From assembly GCA_947456845.1 (NCBI GenBank), contig CANGUJ010000150.1, positions 1-8,348 of the forward strand: DNA of 8,348 nt, given 5' to 3'. How positions within the stretch are numbered: position 1 is the stretch's first letter; every line of letters begins with the position of its first letter. Shown piece by piece: positions 1 through 6,139 of this stretch. The notes below the pieces were generated by a model that was not told the DNA's origin, did not search any database, and worked only from the letters and a program-made list of their open reading frames with translations. Source of the DNA: Burkholderiales bacterium. GTDB taxonomy: Bacteria > Pseudomonadota > Gammaproteobacteria > Burkholderiales > JAEUOS01. Made by a program: the position numbers and the translations under genes.

Positions 1-1194
1 GCTGCTCCACGCAAAGGGCGCCAGGCTGCCGTCATAGACGGCGCCCGACACCACGGCAAACGAGGCGGCGGTAAGCATCTGGATGGCGCCGGCCAGGGCC
101 GACGCGGTGCCGGCACGCGCCGGGTCCGCGGCGGTGGCGCCAGCGATCCCGGTCGAGAACGCCAGGCCCGTGCCGAACGACTGGACCGCCACGGCCGCCA
201 GCATCCACCCCACCATAGCCTGCGCCACCACCGCCAGCAACATGAGCGTGCCGCCGACACTGAAAGCGAGTCCGTACGCAAGCAGGCGGTCGACGCCGGC
301 ACGCTTGACGTGGCGCACCGCCAGGAAGTTGCCGGCGGTGAAACCGAGGTAGGTTGCCAGCATGGCCAGCGAGATGCCTATCGGCGTCATGCCGGCCGCC
401 TGCGAAAGGTAGGACGGCCCGATCACGAAGAACCCGATGAACGTGCAGTTGAGCGACGAGTATGCCAGCGCATAGGCGCAAAAGCGCCACGACAGGAACA
501 GGCCGGCGTAGCTGCGCAGCACGTAGCCGAGCCGGATGCTGACCCGGCGCGCCGGCGCCAGGGTCTCGCGATGGGCCCGCAGTCCCACTGTGAACAGGCA
601 GACGCCGACCACCGCGCAAGCGACAAAACCGGCGCGCCAGCCCGACCAGGTCTGCAGCAGGCCGCCGGCCACCGGCGCGATGATCGGGGTGATCGAGATC
701 GGAATCGTCACCAGCGCCATGGCGCGCGCCGCTTCCGAACCGCTCAGGCAGTCGCGTACGACCGCGCGCGGCACCACCAGGGCCGCGCAGGCGCCCAAGC
801 CCTGCAGGAAGCGGAACGCCAGCAGCCCTGTATACGAATTCGCCAGCGCGGCGCCGACGCTGGCGAACGTGAAGATCGCAAGCCCCAGCAGAAGGACGCG
901 GCGCCGGCCGTAGGCGTCGGAGAGCGGGCCGTAGACAAGCTGCCCCAACCCCATGGTGAGCGCGTAGAACGACACCATCCACTGCATGCGCCCCTGGTCG
1001 AGCGCGAACTCCGTCTGTATGGCCGGCAGCAGCGCAGGGATGATGTAGAAGCCGAACGGCGCGCACGCACCGGCGACGATGAGCCAGAAAATGGGGATCA
1101 GGCGCGGGTCAGGGTTGCCGTGTGCAGCCAATGCGGGGAGCGCCTGGTATGGGATGGAGATGCGCGGTCGCCGCACATGGCGCGCGGCGTTCAT
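1..1194 (-). CDS. Bcr/CflA-family MFS multidrug efflux transporter (3' end cut by window edge)
   Basis: Proton-driven drug exporter of the inner membrane, major facilitator superfamily, Bcr/CflA branch. The minus-strand frame is open from the ATG at 1194 to base 1, giving 398 codons without a stop. Family members are about 400 residues, so only the last few residues should be missing. The protein is strongly hydrophobic with about 12 probable membrane segments. MFS motif A is seen as GPLSDAYGRR at residues 89-98 after TM2. The Bcr-type RFLQGLGACAALVVPRAVVRD region is at residues 128-148, and the TM5 motif IAPVAGG at 172-178. No purine-rich ribosome binding site precedes the ATG, and the first 30 residues are not typical of the family, so the true start could lie somewhat downstream (GTG at residue 7 or TTG at residue 22). 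It lies 123 bp after phhB on the same strand but has its own -10-like element, so it is probably a separate unit. The substrate cannot be told from sequence. Confidence 0.9.
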   Translation of the reverse strand, partial: MNAARHVRRPRISIPYQALPALAAHGNPDPRLIPIFWLIVAGACAPFGFYIIPALLPAIQTEFALDQGRMQWMVSFYALTMGLGQLVYGPLSDAYGRRRVLLLGLAIFTFASVGAALANSYTGLLAFRFLQGLGACAALVVPRAVVRDCLSGSEAARAMALVTIPISITPIIAPVAGGLLQTWSGWRAGFVACAVVGVCLFTVGLRAHRETLAPARRVSIRLGYVLRSYAGLFLSWRFCAYALAYSSLNCTFIGFFVIGPSYLSQAAGMTPIGISLAMLATYLGFTAGNFLAVRHVKRAGVDRLLAYGLAFSVGGTLMLLAVVAQAMVGWMLAAVAVQSFGTGLAFSTGIAGATAADPARAGTASALAGAIQMLTAASFAVVSGAVYDGSLAPFAWSS

Positions 1195-1243
1195 GCGACG
1201 ACGTACGACCGTTGCGGGACGATCGTTGCGGGCCAGCAACCGC

Positions 1244-1249
1244 ATTGTA
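1244..1249 (-). promoter_or_regulatory. Probable -10 element of the MFS gene
   Basis: The minus strand reads TACAAT here, one mismatch from the sigma-70 consensus. It would place transcription start near 1237, about 43 bases before the ATG at 1194. No convincing -35 lies 16-18 bp upstream; that position falls on the GC palindrome at 1263-1276. The same TACAATG string stands before hppD. Confidence 0.4.
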
Positions 1250-1262
1250 GGCGGCGCCGGGT

Positions 1263-1276
1263 GCGCCTGCAGGCGC
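1263..1276. repeat. 14-bp perfect palindrome between phhB and the MFS gene
   Basis: GCGCCTGCAGGCGC is its own reverse complement. In RNA it could fold as a 5-bp GC stem with a TGCA loop, about 40 bp after the phhB stop. No T-tract follows on the minus strand, so a standard intrinsic terminator is not supported. It could be a weak processing or pause site, or an operator at the -35 position of the MFS promoter. Confidence 0.4.
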
Positions 1277-1317
1277 GCCCCCCAAGCGCCGGGGCTGCGG
1301 TTGTCCCGTTTCTCCGG

Positions 1318-1614
1318 CTAGGCCGTGGTGTGCGCGGCCGCGTCGGCGAAGCGCGCCATGTCGATGTCGCGCTGGGTGACCCCGCCGGCGTCATGCGAGG
1401 TGAGCGTGACCTCGACCCGGTTGTAGACGTTGAACCATTCCGGATGGTGGTCGTATTTCTCCGCGTACAGGGCCAAGCGGGTCATGAAGGCGAAGGCCTG
1501 GTTGAAGTCGGCAAAACGGAAGTCGCGCCTGAGCGCCACGCTTTCGGCATCGAGGCGCCAGCCGGCCAGGGTCTTCAGCTGCTCCTGCACATAGGCAAGG
1601 TCGAGGGGTTTCAT
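1318..1614 (-). CDS. phhB: Pterin-4a-carbinolamine dehydratase
   Basis: Cytoplasmic enzyme that dehydrates 4a-hydroxytetrahydrobiopterin, the product made by phenylalanine hydroxylase, so that the pterin cofactor can be recycled. The protein is 98 residues, the usual size for this single-domain family. The active-site signature EKYDHHPEW is at residues 52-60 (H56, H57) and the second His region SHDAGGVTQRD at 73-83 (H74), both as expected. A longer same-frame reading extends upstream, but it overlaps hppD and lacks family similarity; the ATG at 1614 begins at the normal N-terminus (MKPLDLAYV). The ATG lies 19 bases after the hppD stop with no clear Shine-Dalgarno, so translation probably depends on coupling to hppD. 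The phenylalanine hydroxylase gene phhA, its usual partner, is not in this window. TAG stop at 1318-1320. Confidence 0.93.
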   Translation of the reverse strand: MKPLDLAYVQEQLKTLAGWRLDAESVALRRDFRFADFNQAFAFMTRLALYAEKYDHHPEWFNVYNRVEVTLTSHDAGGVTQRDIDMARFADAAAHTTA

Positions 1615-1633
1615 GGTGGGGACTTTCGGGAAA

Positions 1634-2740
1634 TCACGCGGACGCGAGCACACCGCGGCGCATCTGGTCGAGCTCGATGGATTCGAACAGGGCCTTGAAG
1701 TTGCCTTCACCAAAGCCCTGGTCGCCCTTGCGCTGGATGAACTCGAAAAAGATCGGGCCCAGCTGATTTTCGCTGAATATCTGCAGCAGTAGGGCGCCGG
1801 CCTTGCCGTCGACCAGGATCTTGCGCTTGCGCAGTCCGTCGAGCGGCTCGCCATGGCCGGGAATGCGCCTGTCGACCAGCTCGTAATAGGTGTCGAGGGT
1901 ATCGAGCAGCTGGATGCCGTTGGCACGATGCGCATCGACGGTGGCATAGATGTCGGTCGAGGTCAGCGCCACGTGCTGTACGCCTTCGCCGTGGTAGGCG
2001 TCGAGGTACTCCTGGATCTGCCCGCGGCGCTCGTTGCCCTCCTCGTTGATGGGAATGCGGATCTTGCCGCAGGGACTGGTCATGGCCTTGGACTTGACCC
2101 CGGTGACCTGGCCCTCGATGTCGAAATAGCGCACCTCGCGGAAATTGAACAGGCGCTCGTAGAAGCCGGCCCACTCGTCCATGCGGCCGCGATGCACGTT
2201 GTGCGTGAGGTGGTCGATGGTCGTCAGCCCATGGCCGCGCGGAGTCAGTTCCGCCCCGGCCAGGGGTTCGAAGTCGACGTCATAGAAGCCGATGTTGCCG
2301 ATGTCGCCGTCCTTCGCGCCGTTCTTGCCGCGCCAGCGGTCGATGAGGTAGATCACGGAATCGCCGATGCCCTTGATGCCGGGAATGTTGAGTTCGCCCG
2401 GCCCGCTGGTGCCCTCGAAACCCCAGGCGCCCAGTTCAAGCGCGCGCCGGTAGGCTTGCGCGGCATCCTGCACCCGGAAGGCGATGGCGCAGATGGACGG
2501 ACCGTGCAGCCGGGCAAAGCGCTGCGCGAACGAATCCGGCTCCGCGTTGATGATGAAATTGATCTCGCCCTGGCGGTACAAGGTCACGTTCTTGCGGCGA
2601 TGCCTGGCGATGGGCCGGAATCCCATCTTTTCGAAAACCGCCCCCATGGCGGCGGGATCGGGCGCCGCGTACTCGATGAATTCGAACCCGTCGGTGCCCA
2701 TCGGGTTGTCCCAGGCGGTGCTGGCGACGTCGCTGCTCAT
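1634..2740 (-). CDS. hppD: 4-hydroxyphenylpyruvate dioxygenase
   Basis: Fe(II) dioxygenase of tyrosine catabolism that converts 4-hydroxyphenylpyruvate and O2 to homogentisate and CO2. From the ATG at 2740 it has 368 residues, a normal bacterial length. It has two vicinal-oxygen-chelate halves: a degenerate N-terminal one (about residues 15-145) and a catalytic C-terminal one (about 165-350). The iron ligands are visible: His in TIDHLTHNV (residue 177), His in GVQHVALTS (residue 256) and Glu in IFFEFIQRKGDQGFG (residue 333), which also carries the typical C-terminal family motif. An in-frame ATG 30 bases upstream (2770) is rejected. The ATG at 2740 has GAGG five bases before it, while the upstream one sits beside a -10-like TACAAT that would start transcription downstream of it. 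It is first in the operon with phhB and divergent from an Lrp/AsnC regulator. Confidence 0.96.
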   Translation of the reverse strand: MSSDVASTAWDNPMGTDGFEFIEYAAPDPAAMGAVFEKMGFRPIARHRRKNVTLYRQGEINFIINAEPDSFAQRFARLHGPSICAIAFRVQDAAQAYRRALELGAWGFEGTSGPGELNIPGIKGIGDSVIYLIDRWRGKNGAKDGDIGNIGFYDVDFEPLAGAELTPRGHGLTTIDHLTHNVHRGRMDEWAGFYERLFNFREVRYFDIEGQVTGVKSKAMTSPCGKIRIPINEEGNERRGQIQEYLDAYHGEGVQHVALTSTDIYATVDAHRANGIQLLDTLDTYYELVDRRIPGHGEPLDGLRKRKILVDGKAGALLLQIFSENQLGPIFFEFIQRKGDQGFGEGNFKALFESIELDQMRRGVLASA

Positions 2741-2773
2741 GGCTGCCTCGTGGTGGATAGGAACGAGCATGCC

Positions 2774-2779
2774 ATTGTA
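2774..2779 (-). promoter_or_regulatory. Probable -10 element of hppD-phhB
   Basis: Minus-strand TACAAT predicts a start near 2767 and a leader of roughly 27 bases containing GAGG (2749-2746) before the ATG at 2740. The -35 position (about 2797-2803) does not resemble TTGACA, which fits a promoter needing an activator. The Lrp-type dyad at 2834-2846 lies about 73 bp upstream of the predicted start. Confidence 0.45.
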
Positions 2780-2833
2780 GGCGCGCGGGCGCGCAAGGCG
2801 ATTGCCATTTGGCGCATTGAATCGGCGTTGTAC

Positions 2834-2846
2834 GCAATAATATTGC
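2834..2846. promoter_or_regulatory. Candidate Lrp/AsnC operator (perfect dyad GCAATA-A-TATTGC)
   Basis: Perfect 6-bp arms around one central A form a 13-bp AT-rich inverted repeat in the divergent gap between hppD and the Lrp-type gene. Length and A/T centre resemble known Lrp/FeaR-type half-palindromic sites. It covers TAATAT (2838-2843), the best -10 candidate for the regulator (TTGAAT at 2817-2822 is a possible -35, with a short 15-bp spacer). Binding there would repress the regulator's own transcription. Confidence 0.5.
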
Positions 2847-2871
2847 TCTTTTGACTACTTTTTGACAATCC

Positions 2872-3345
2872 ATGCCGACTCACGCGCTTGACCGCACCGA
2901 TCGCCGCCTTCTTGAGCTGCTGCAACGGGACGCACGCCTGACCAACCAGGAACTGGCGGAACGGGTGACCCTCACGCCCGCGCCGGTGCTCAGGCGCGTA
3001 CGGGCCCTTGAGGAAGCCGGCCTGATCCGGCAGTACGTGGCCCTGCTCGACCCGGTGAAAATCGGGCTGGGCCTGCTGGCCTACGTGACGGTCAAGCTGG
3101 AGAAGAAGGGCCGCATGCCCATCGAGCAATTCCGCCGTGCGGTACAGACCTGGCCGGAAGTGACGGCCTGCCATTCCACCACCGGCGACATGGACTATCT
3201 GCTGCAGGTGTACGTGGCGGACCTGGAGCATTTCAACCGCTTCATCATGAACGCGGTGCTGAAACAGCCGGGCGTGGTCGATCTCAAGTCGAGTTTTGCG
3301 CTCGAGCGCGTGAAGGACACGACCGCGTTGCCTATCCCCGGCTGA
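2872..3345 (+). CDS. Lrp/AsnC-family transcriptional regulator
   Basis: DNA-binding regulator that senses an amino acid or related small molecule. At 157 residues it has the standard length. The N-terminal winged helix-turn-helix covers about residues 7-55 (DRTDRRLLELLQRDARLTNQELA, then a recognition helix around TPAPVLRRVRALEEAGLI). The C-terminal AsnC/RAM ligand-binding and oligomerisation domain covers about 65-145 and includes GDMDYLL at 105-111, the usual loop of this fold. Its divergent position next to hppD suggests it controls tyrosine/phenylalanine catabolism, as Lrp-type regulators beside hpd or phh genes do in other proteobacteria; the effector is inferred, not seen. The ATG at 2872 has no Shine-Dalgarno: the leader is T-rich with two TTTTGAC repeats 11 bp apart. 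TGA stop at 3343-3345. Confidence 0.93.
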   Translation: MPTHALDRTDRRLLELLQRDARLTNQELAERVTLTPAPVLRRVRALEEAGLIRQYVALLDPVKIGLGLLAYVTVKLEKKGRMPIEQFRRAVQTWPEVTACHSTTGDMDYLLQVYVADLEHFNRFIMNAVLKQPGVVDLKSSFALERVKDTTALPIPG

Positions 3346-3358
3346 GGCACGCGCCGGG
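3337..3358 (+). terminator. Weak hairpin at the 3' end of the Lrp-type gene
   Basis: CCCGGC (3337-3342) pairs with GCCGGG (3353-3358) across a 10-base loop that contains the stop codon. No T-run follows, so it is at best a weak terminator or 3'-end stabiliser between two convergent genes that are only 27 bp apart. Confidence 0.25.
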
Positions 3359-3372
3359 AATGGCGGGCGGCA

Positions 3373-3573
3373 TCACGCCAGCGGCTCGGGCGTGAAACCG
3401 GCCTCGCGGATCGCCGCCGCCACTTCGCCGGCCGGTCGCGCCGATTCAACCTTCACTTTGTGGGCAGCGAGGTCGATGTCGACCTGCGCCGTGGCATCCA
3501 GCCCCTTGACCGCCTTGGTAACGGTGGAAACGCAGTGGCCGCAGGTCATGTCGTTGACTTGAAAGGTGATCAT
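3373..3573 (-). CDS. copZ: CopZ-like copper chaperone (single heavy-metal-associated domain)
   Basis: Small cytoplasmic Cu(I) carrier expected to hand copper to CopA and to CueR. It is 66 residues long, a single HMA domain of ferredoxin-like beta-alpha-beta-beta-alpha-beta pattern. The metal loop MTCGHC is at residues 9-14 with Cys11 and Cys14 as ligands. The C-terminal AAIREAGFTPEPL has the usual family ending, without the Tyr often found in CopZ. A longer same-frame reading reaches 3669, but it crosses the promoter. The ATG at 3573 has GGAG six bases upstream and fits the domain start. It is divergent from copA-cueR and has its own CueR-type promoter. A role with another soft metal cannot be excluded from the domain alone, but the promoter points to copper. 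Confidence 0.9.
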   Translation of the reverse strand: MITFQVNDMTCGHCVSTVTKAVKGLDATAQVDIDLAAHKVKVESARPAGEVAAAIREAGFTPEPLA

Positions 3574-3605
3574 TTGAAGCTCCATTGACGGGTGGGTGAA
3601 CCCAT

Positions 3606-3636
3606 AGCCTGAACCCTCCCATGGCTGGAAGGTCAA
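3606..3636 (-). promoter_or_regulatory. CueR-type promoter driving copZ
   Basis: On the minus strand: -35 TTGACC (3636-3631), a 19-bp spacer, then CAGGCT (3611-3606) at the -10 position. The dyad ACCTTCC-N7-GGAGGGT (3633-3613) lies within the spacer. The overlong spacer with a centred dyad is the hallmark of MerR-family activation, and the half-sites match the known CueR box of E. coli copA (ACCTTCC/GGAAGGT). Start of transcription is expected near 3599, about 25 bases before the ATG. The -10 is far from consensus. Confidence 0.8.
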
Positions 3637-3704
3637 CCCCTTGACGAGAATCAACTTCTTTCCATCCAAGTGCGGACGCGGCGCCTAGTATGTGCAATCA
3701 TCGC

Positions 3705-3735
3705 TTGACTTTCCAACCATGGGAAGGTTGAGGCT
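3705..3735 (+). promoter_or_regulatory. CueR-type promoter driving copA-cueR
   Basis: -35 TTGACT (3705-3710), 19-bp spacer, then GAGGCT (3730-3735) at the -10 position. The dyad ACTTTCC-N7-GGAAGGT occupies 3708-3728. The layout is superimposable on E. coli PcopA, where CueR twists a 19-bp spacer to permit initiation. Predicted start is near 3742, about 25 bases before the copA ATG. It is 27/31 identical to the opposed copZ promoter. Confidence 0.85.
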
Positions 3736-3766
3736 GCAAGCCTCCGGTCGAGAAACCAGGTACACC

Positions 3767-6139
3767 ATGAGCACTACGCTGACTCTCCCCATCGAAGGCA
3801 TGACCTGCGCCTCCTGCGTGGGCCGGGTCGAGAGAGCGCTCGCCAAGGTGGCAGGCGTCGAGCAGGTCGCCGTCAATCTGGCCACCGAGGCCGCCACGGT
3901 CACCGCGCGTGATGATGTGACGGCCACTGTTCTCGAAGCCGCCGTCACTGCCGCCGGATACGAGGTACCGCAGCAAGACCTGGTGCTCGACATCAAGGGC
4001 ATGACCTGCGCCTCGTGCGTGGGCCGGGTCGAGAAGGCGCTGCGCAGGGTGCCCGGCGTGGCCGATGCCGAAGTCAACCTCGCCACCGAGCGAGCCACGG
4101 TACATGCCTACAAGGGCGGCGCGACCGCCGCGCAGCTGGTCGCAGCGGTGACCAAGGGCGGCTACGAAGCAGCACTACACATCGAGGCCGGGGTCGCTGC
4201 CGTTGCTGCGCCCCGGGCCTGGCGCGCGATGCTGCCCTTCATCCTGAGCGCAACGTTGTCGCTGCCGCTGGTCGTGCCGATGGCAGGTGCCCCGATCGGC
4301 GCGCACTGGATGCTGCCGCCCTGGCTGCAATGCCTGCTGGCCACGCCGGTGCAGGTCTGGTTCGGTGCGCGCTTCTACAAGGCGGGCTGGAGCGCGCTCA
4401 AGGCCGGCACCGGCAACATGGACCTGCTGGTCGCGCTCGGCACCTCGGCTGCGTACGGTCTATCGATCTACCTGTGGCTCACCGACACCTCGGGCATGCC
4501 GCACCTGTACTTCGAGTCGGCCGCGGTGGTCATCACACTGGTACTCCTGGGCAAGCTGCTGGAGGCACGTGCCAAGCGCGCCACCACCGAAGCGATCCGC
4601 GCCCTGCAGGCCCTGAAAGCCCCCACCGCGCGGGTACGGCACGCCGATGGCGAGCACGAGGTGGCCCTGGACTCGGTGGCCATCGGCGACATTGTCATCG
4701 TGCGGCCGGGCGAGCGCATCGCCGTCGACGGCGAAATCATCGAAGGCGCCACCCATGCGGATGAATCCATGATCACCGGCGAATCGTTGCCGGCCGCCAG
4801 GAACGTCGGCGATCATGTCACCGGCGGCACGCTCAATGCGGAAGGCCTGATCGCGGTGCGCACCACCGCCATCGGCGCGGAGACGGCGCTCGCGCGCATC
4901 ATCCGGATGGTGGAATCGGCCCAGGCCAAGAAGGCGCCGATCCAGCGCGTCGTCGACCGGGTGGCAAGCGTGTTCGTGCCGGTGGTGCTGGGTGCGGCCG
5001 CAATTACCCTGCTGGGCTGGGGCCTCTACGCCGGCGACTGGACGCAGGCACTGCTCAATGCCGTGGCGGTGCTGGTGATCGCATGCCCCTGCGCGCTGGG
5101 CCTGGCCACGCCGACCGCCATCATGGCCGGCACCGGCGTGGCGGCGAAGTACGGCATCCTGATCAAGGACGCCGAGGCGCTCGAGATCGCCCACGAAGTG
5201 AAAGTGGTGGCCTTCGACAAGACCGGCACATTGACCGTTGGCCATCCTTCGGTGACGGCCATCGAGGGCGCCGGCTTGCCGGCACAGGAGGTGCTGCGCC
5301 TGGCCGCCGGCTTGCAGGCTGGCAGCGAGCATCCGCTGGCGCGCGCGGTCGCCGAGGCGGCCGCGAAGGACGGCATTGCCGCGCCCAAGGTCACACAGTT
5401 CTCCGCCCTGCCCGGACGCGGCGTATCCGGTACGGTCGAAGGGCGTGAACTCAAGCTGGGCGCGGCACGGCTGATGCGCGAGATGAGCCTGCAGGCACCC
5501 GCGCTTGCCGCCCAGGCAACGACGCTAGAGGCCGCCGGCAATACGGTCTCCTGGTTGATGTCGGAGTCCGACGTGCTTGGGCTGATCGCGTTCGGCGACA
5601 CTTTGAAGCCGACCGCGGCGGCCGCGGTCGCCCGGCTCAAGGCCCAGGGCATCGTCACGGTGCTCCTGACCGGCGACAACGCCGGTGCGGCCCATGCGGT
5701 GGCCCGTCAACTGGGCATCGACGACGTGCGCGCCGAAGTCCTGCCCGAGACCAAGTCGGCCGCCATCGCGGCGCTCAAGTCGCAGGGCAAGGTGGCGATG
5801 GTGGGTGACGGCATAAACGACGCGCCGGCCCTGGCGGCCGCCGATGTCGGCATCGCCATGGCCACCGGGACCGATGCCGCCATGCAGGCTGCCGGCATCA
5901 CGCTCATGCGCGGCGACCCGCAACTGGTAGCCGATGCGATCGCGATCTCGCGCCGGACCTACGCCAAGATCCGCCAGAACCTGTTCTGGGCCTTTTTCTA
6001 CAACGTCGTCGGCATCCCGCTGGCCGCCTTCGGCATGTTGAACCCGATGTTGGCCGGCGCGGCGATGGCCTTCTCCAGCGTGAGCGTCGTGTCCAACGCC
6101 CTGCTGCTCAAGCGCTGGCGCCCGGAGGTCTCCTCATGA
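3767..6139 (+). CDS. copA: Cu(I)-exporting P1B-1-type ATPase
   Basis: Inner-membrane pump that exports cytoplasmic Cu(I) to the periplasm with ATP. From the ATG at 3767 it has 790 residues. A longer frame begins at a GTG at 3692, but that lies before the promoter's -35; the chosen ATG has AGG about six bases upstream. There are two N-terminal HMA domains with GMTCASC at residues 11-17 and 78-84 (Cys14/17 and Cys81/84). Two membrane pairs lie between about 150 and 285. The actuator motif TGES is at 337-340 and the transmembrane copper site CPC at 440-442. The phosphorylation motif DKTGTLT begins at Asp484, the nucleotide-binding SEHP has His522, and GDGINDAP is at 680-687. The last membrane helices hold Tyr745-Asn746 and Met767...SS, the P1B-1 residues specific for Cu(I)/Ag(I). 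All catalytic residues are intact. It overlaps cueR by 4 bp (ATGA). Confidence 0.97.
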   Translation: MSTTLTLPIEGMTCASCVGRVERALAKVAGVEQVAVNLATEAATVTARDDVTATVLEAAVTAAGYEVPQQDLVLDIKGMTCASCVGRVEKALRRVPGVADAEVNLATERATVHAYKGGATAAQLVAAVTKGGYEAALHIEAGVAAVAAPRAWRAMLPFILSATLSLPLVVPMAGAPIGAHWMLPPWLQCLLATPVQVWFGARFYKAGWSALKAGTGNMDLLVALGTSAAYGLSIYLWLTDTSGMPHLYFESAAVVITLVLLGKLLEARAKRATTEAIRALQALKAPTARVRHADGEHEVALDSVAIGDIVIVRPGERIAVDGEIIEGATHADESMITGESLPAARNVGDHVTGGTLNAEGLIAVRTTAIGAETALARIIRMVESAQAKKAPIQRVVDRVASVFVPVVLGAAAITLLGWGLYAGDWTQALLNAVAVLVIACPCALGLATPTAIMAGTGVAAKYGILIKDAEALEIAHEVKVVAFDKTGTLTVGHPSVTAIEGAGLPAQEVLRLAAGLQAGSEHPLARAVAEAAAKDGIAAPKVTQFSALPGRGVSGTVEGRELKLGAARLMREMSLQAPALAAQATTLEAAGNTVSWLMSESDVLGLIAFGDTLKPTAAAAVARLKAQGIVTVLLTGDNAGAAHAVARQLGIDDVRAEVLPETKSAAIAALKSQGKVAMVGDGINDAPALAAADVGIAMATGTDAAMQAAGITLMRGDPQLVADAIAISRRTYAKIRQNLFWAFFYNVVGIPLAAFGMLNPMLAGAAMAFSSVSVVSNALLLKRWRPEVSS
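3797..4034 (+). repeat. Duplicated HMA-coding segment inside copA
   Basis: The 37-base stretches at 3797-3833 and 3998-4034, each covering the GMTCASCVGRVE metal loop, differ at a single base. They are 201 bases (67 codons) apart. A second matching block follows in each copy (the LATE...ATV strand), with more differences. This is an intragenic tandem domain duplication with the metal loop unusually well conserved at DNA level. Confidence 0.75.

Noticed and set aside
32..1066. Minus-strand open frame of 344 codons in another frame than the MFS gene
   Set aside because: It is Arg/Gly/Pro-rich without membrane pattern. The adjacent frame gives the complete MFS motifs.
310..1698. Long plus-strand open frame of 462 codons opposite the MFS gene and phhB
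   Set aside because: Its product is Arg/Gln/His-rich with no family features and lies antisense to two clearly recognisable genes. Such frames arise from G/C at third positions of the true genes.
2741..2770. Ten-residue N-terminal extension of hppD (ATG at 2770)
   Set aside because: It has no ribosome binding site and would precede the predicted transcription start; the ATG at 2740 has GAGG at the right distance.
1853..2854. Plus-strand open frame of 333 codons opposite hppD
   Set aside because: It is antisense to hppD, whose catalytic residues are all intact, and shows no domain.
3346..3372. Shared bidirectional terminator between the Lrp-type gene and copZ
   Set aside because: Only short GC stems are present and no T-tract follows on either strand.
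3692..3766. 25-codon N-terminal extension of CopA from a GTG
   Set aside because: The GTG lies upstream of the promoter's -35, and the extension crosses the CueR box.
4460..5332. Minus-strand open frame of 290 codons inside copA
   Set aside because: It is the antisense shadow of the copA catalytic region, rich in Arg, His and Gly, with no recognisable motif.
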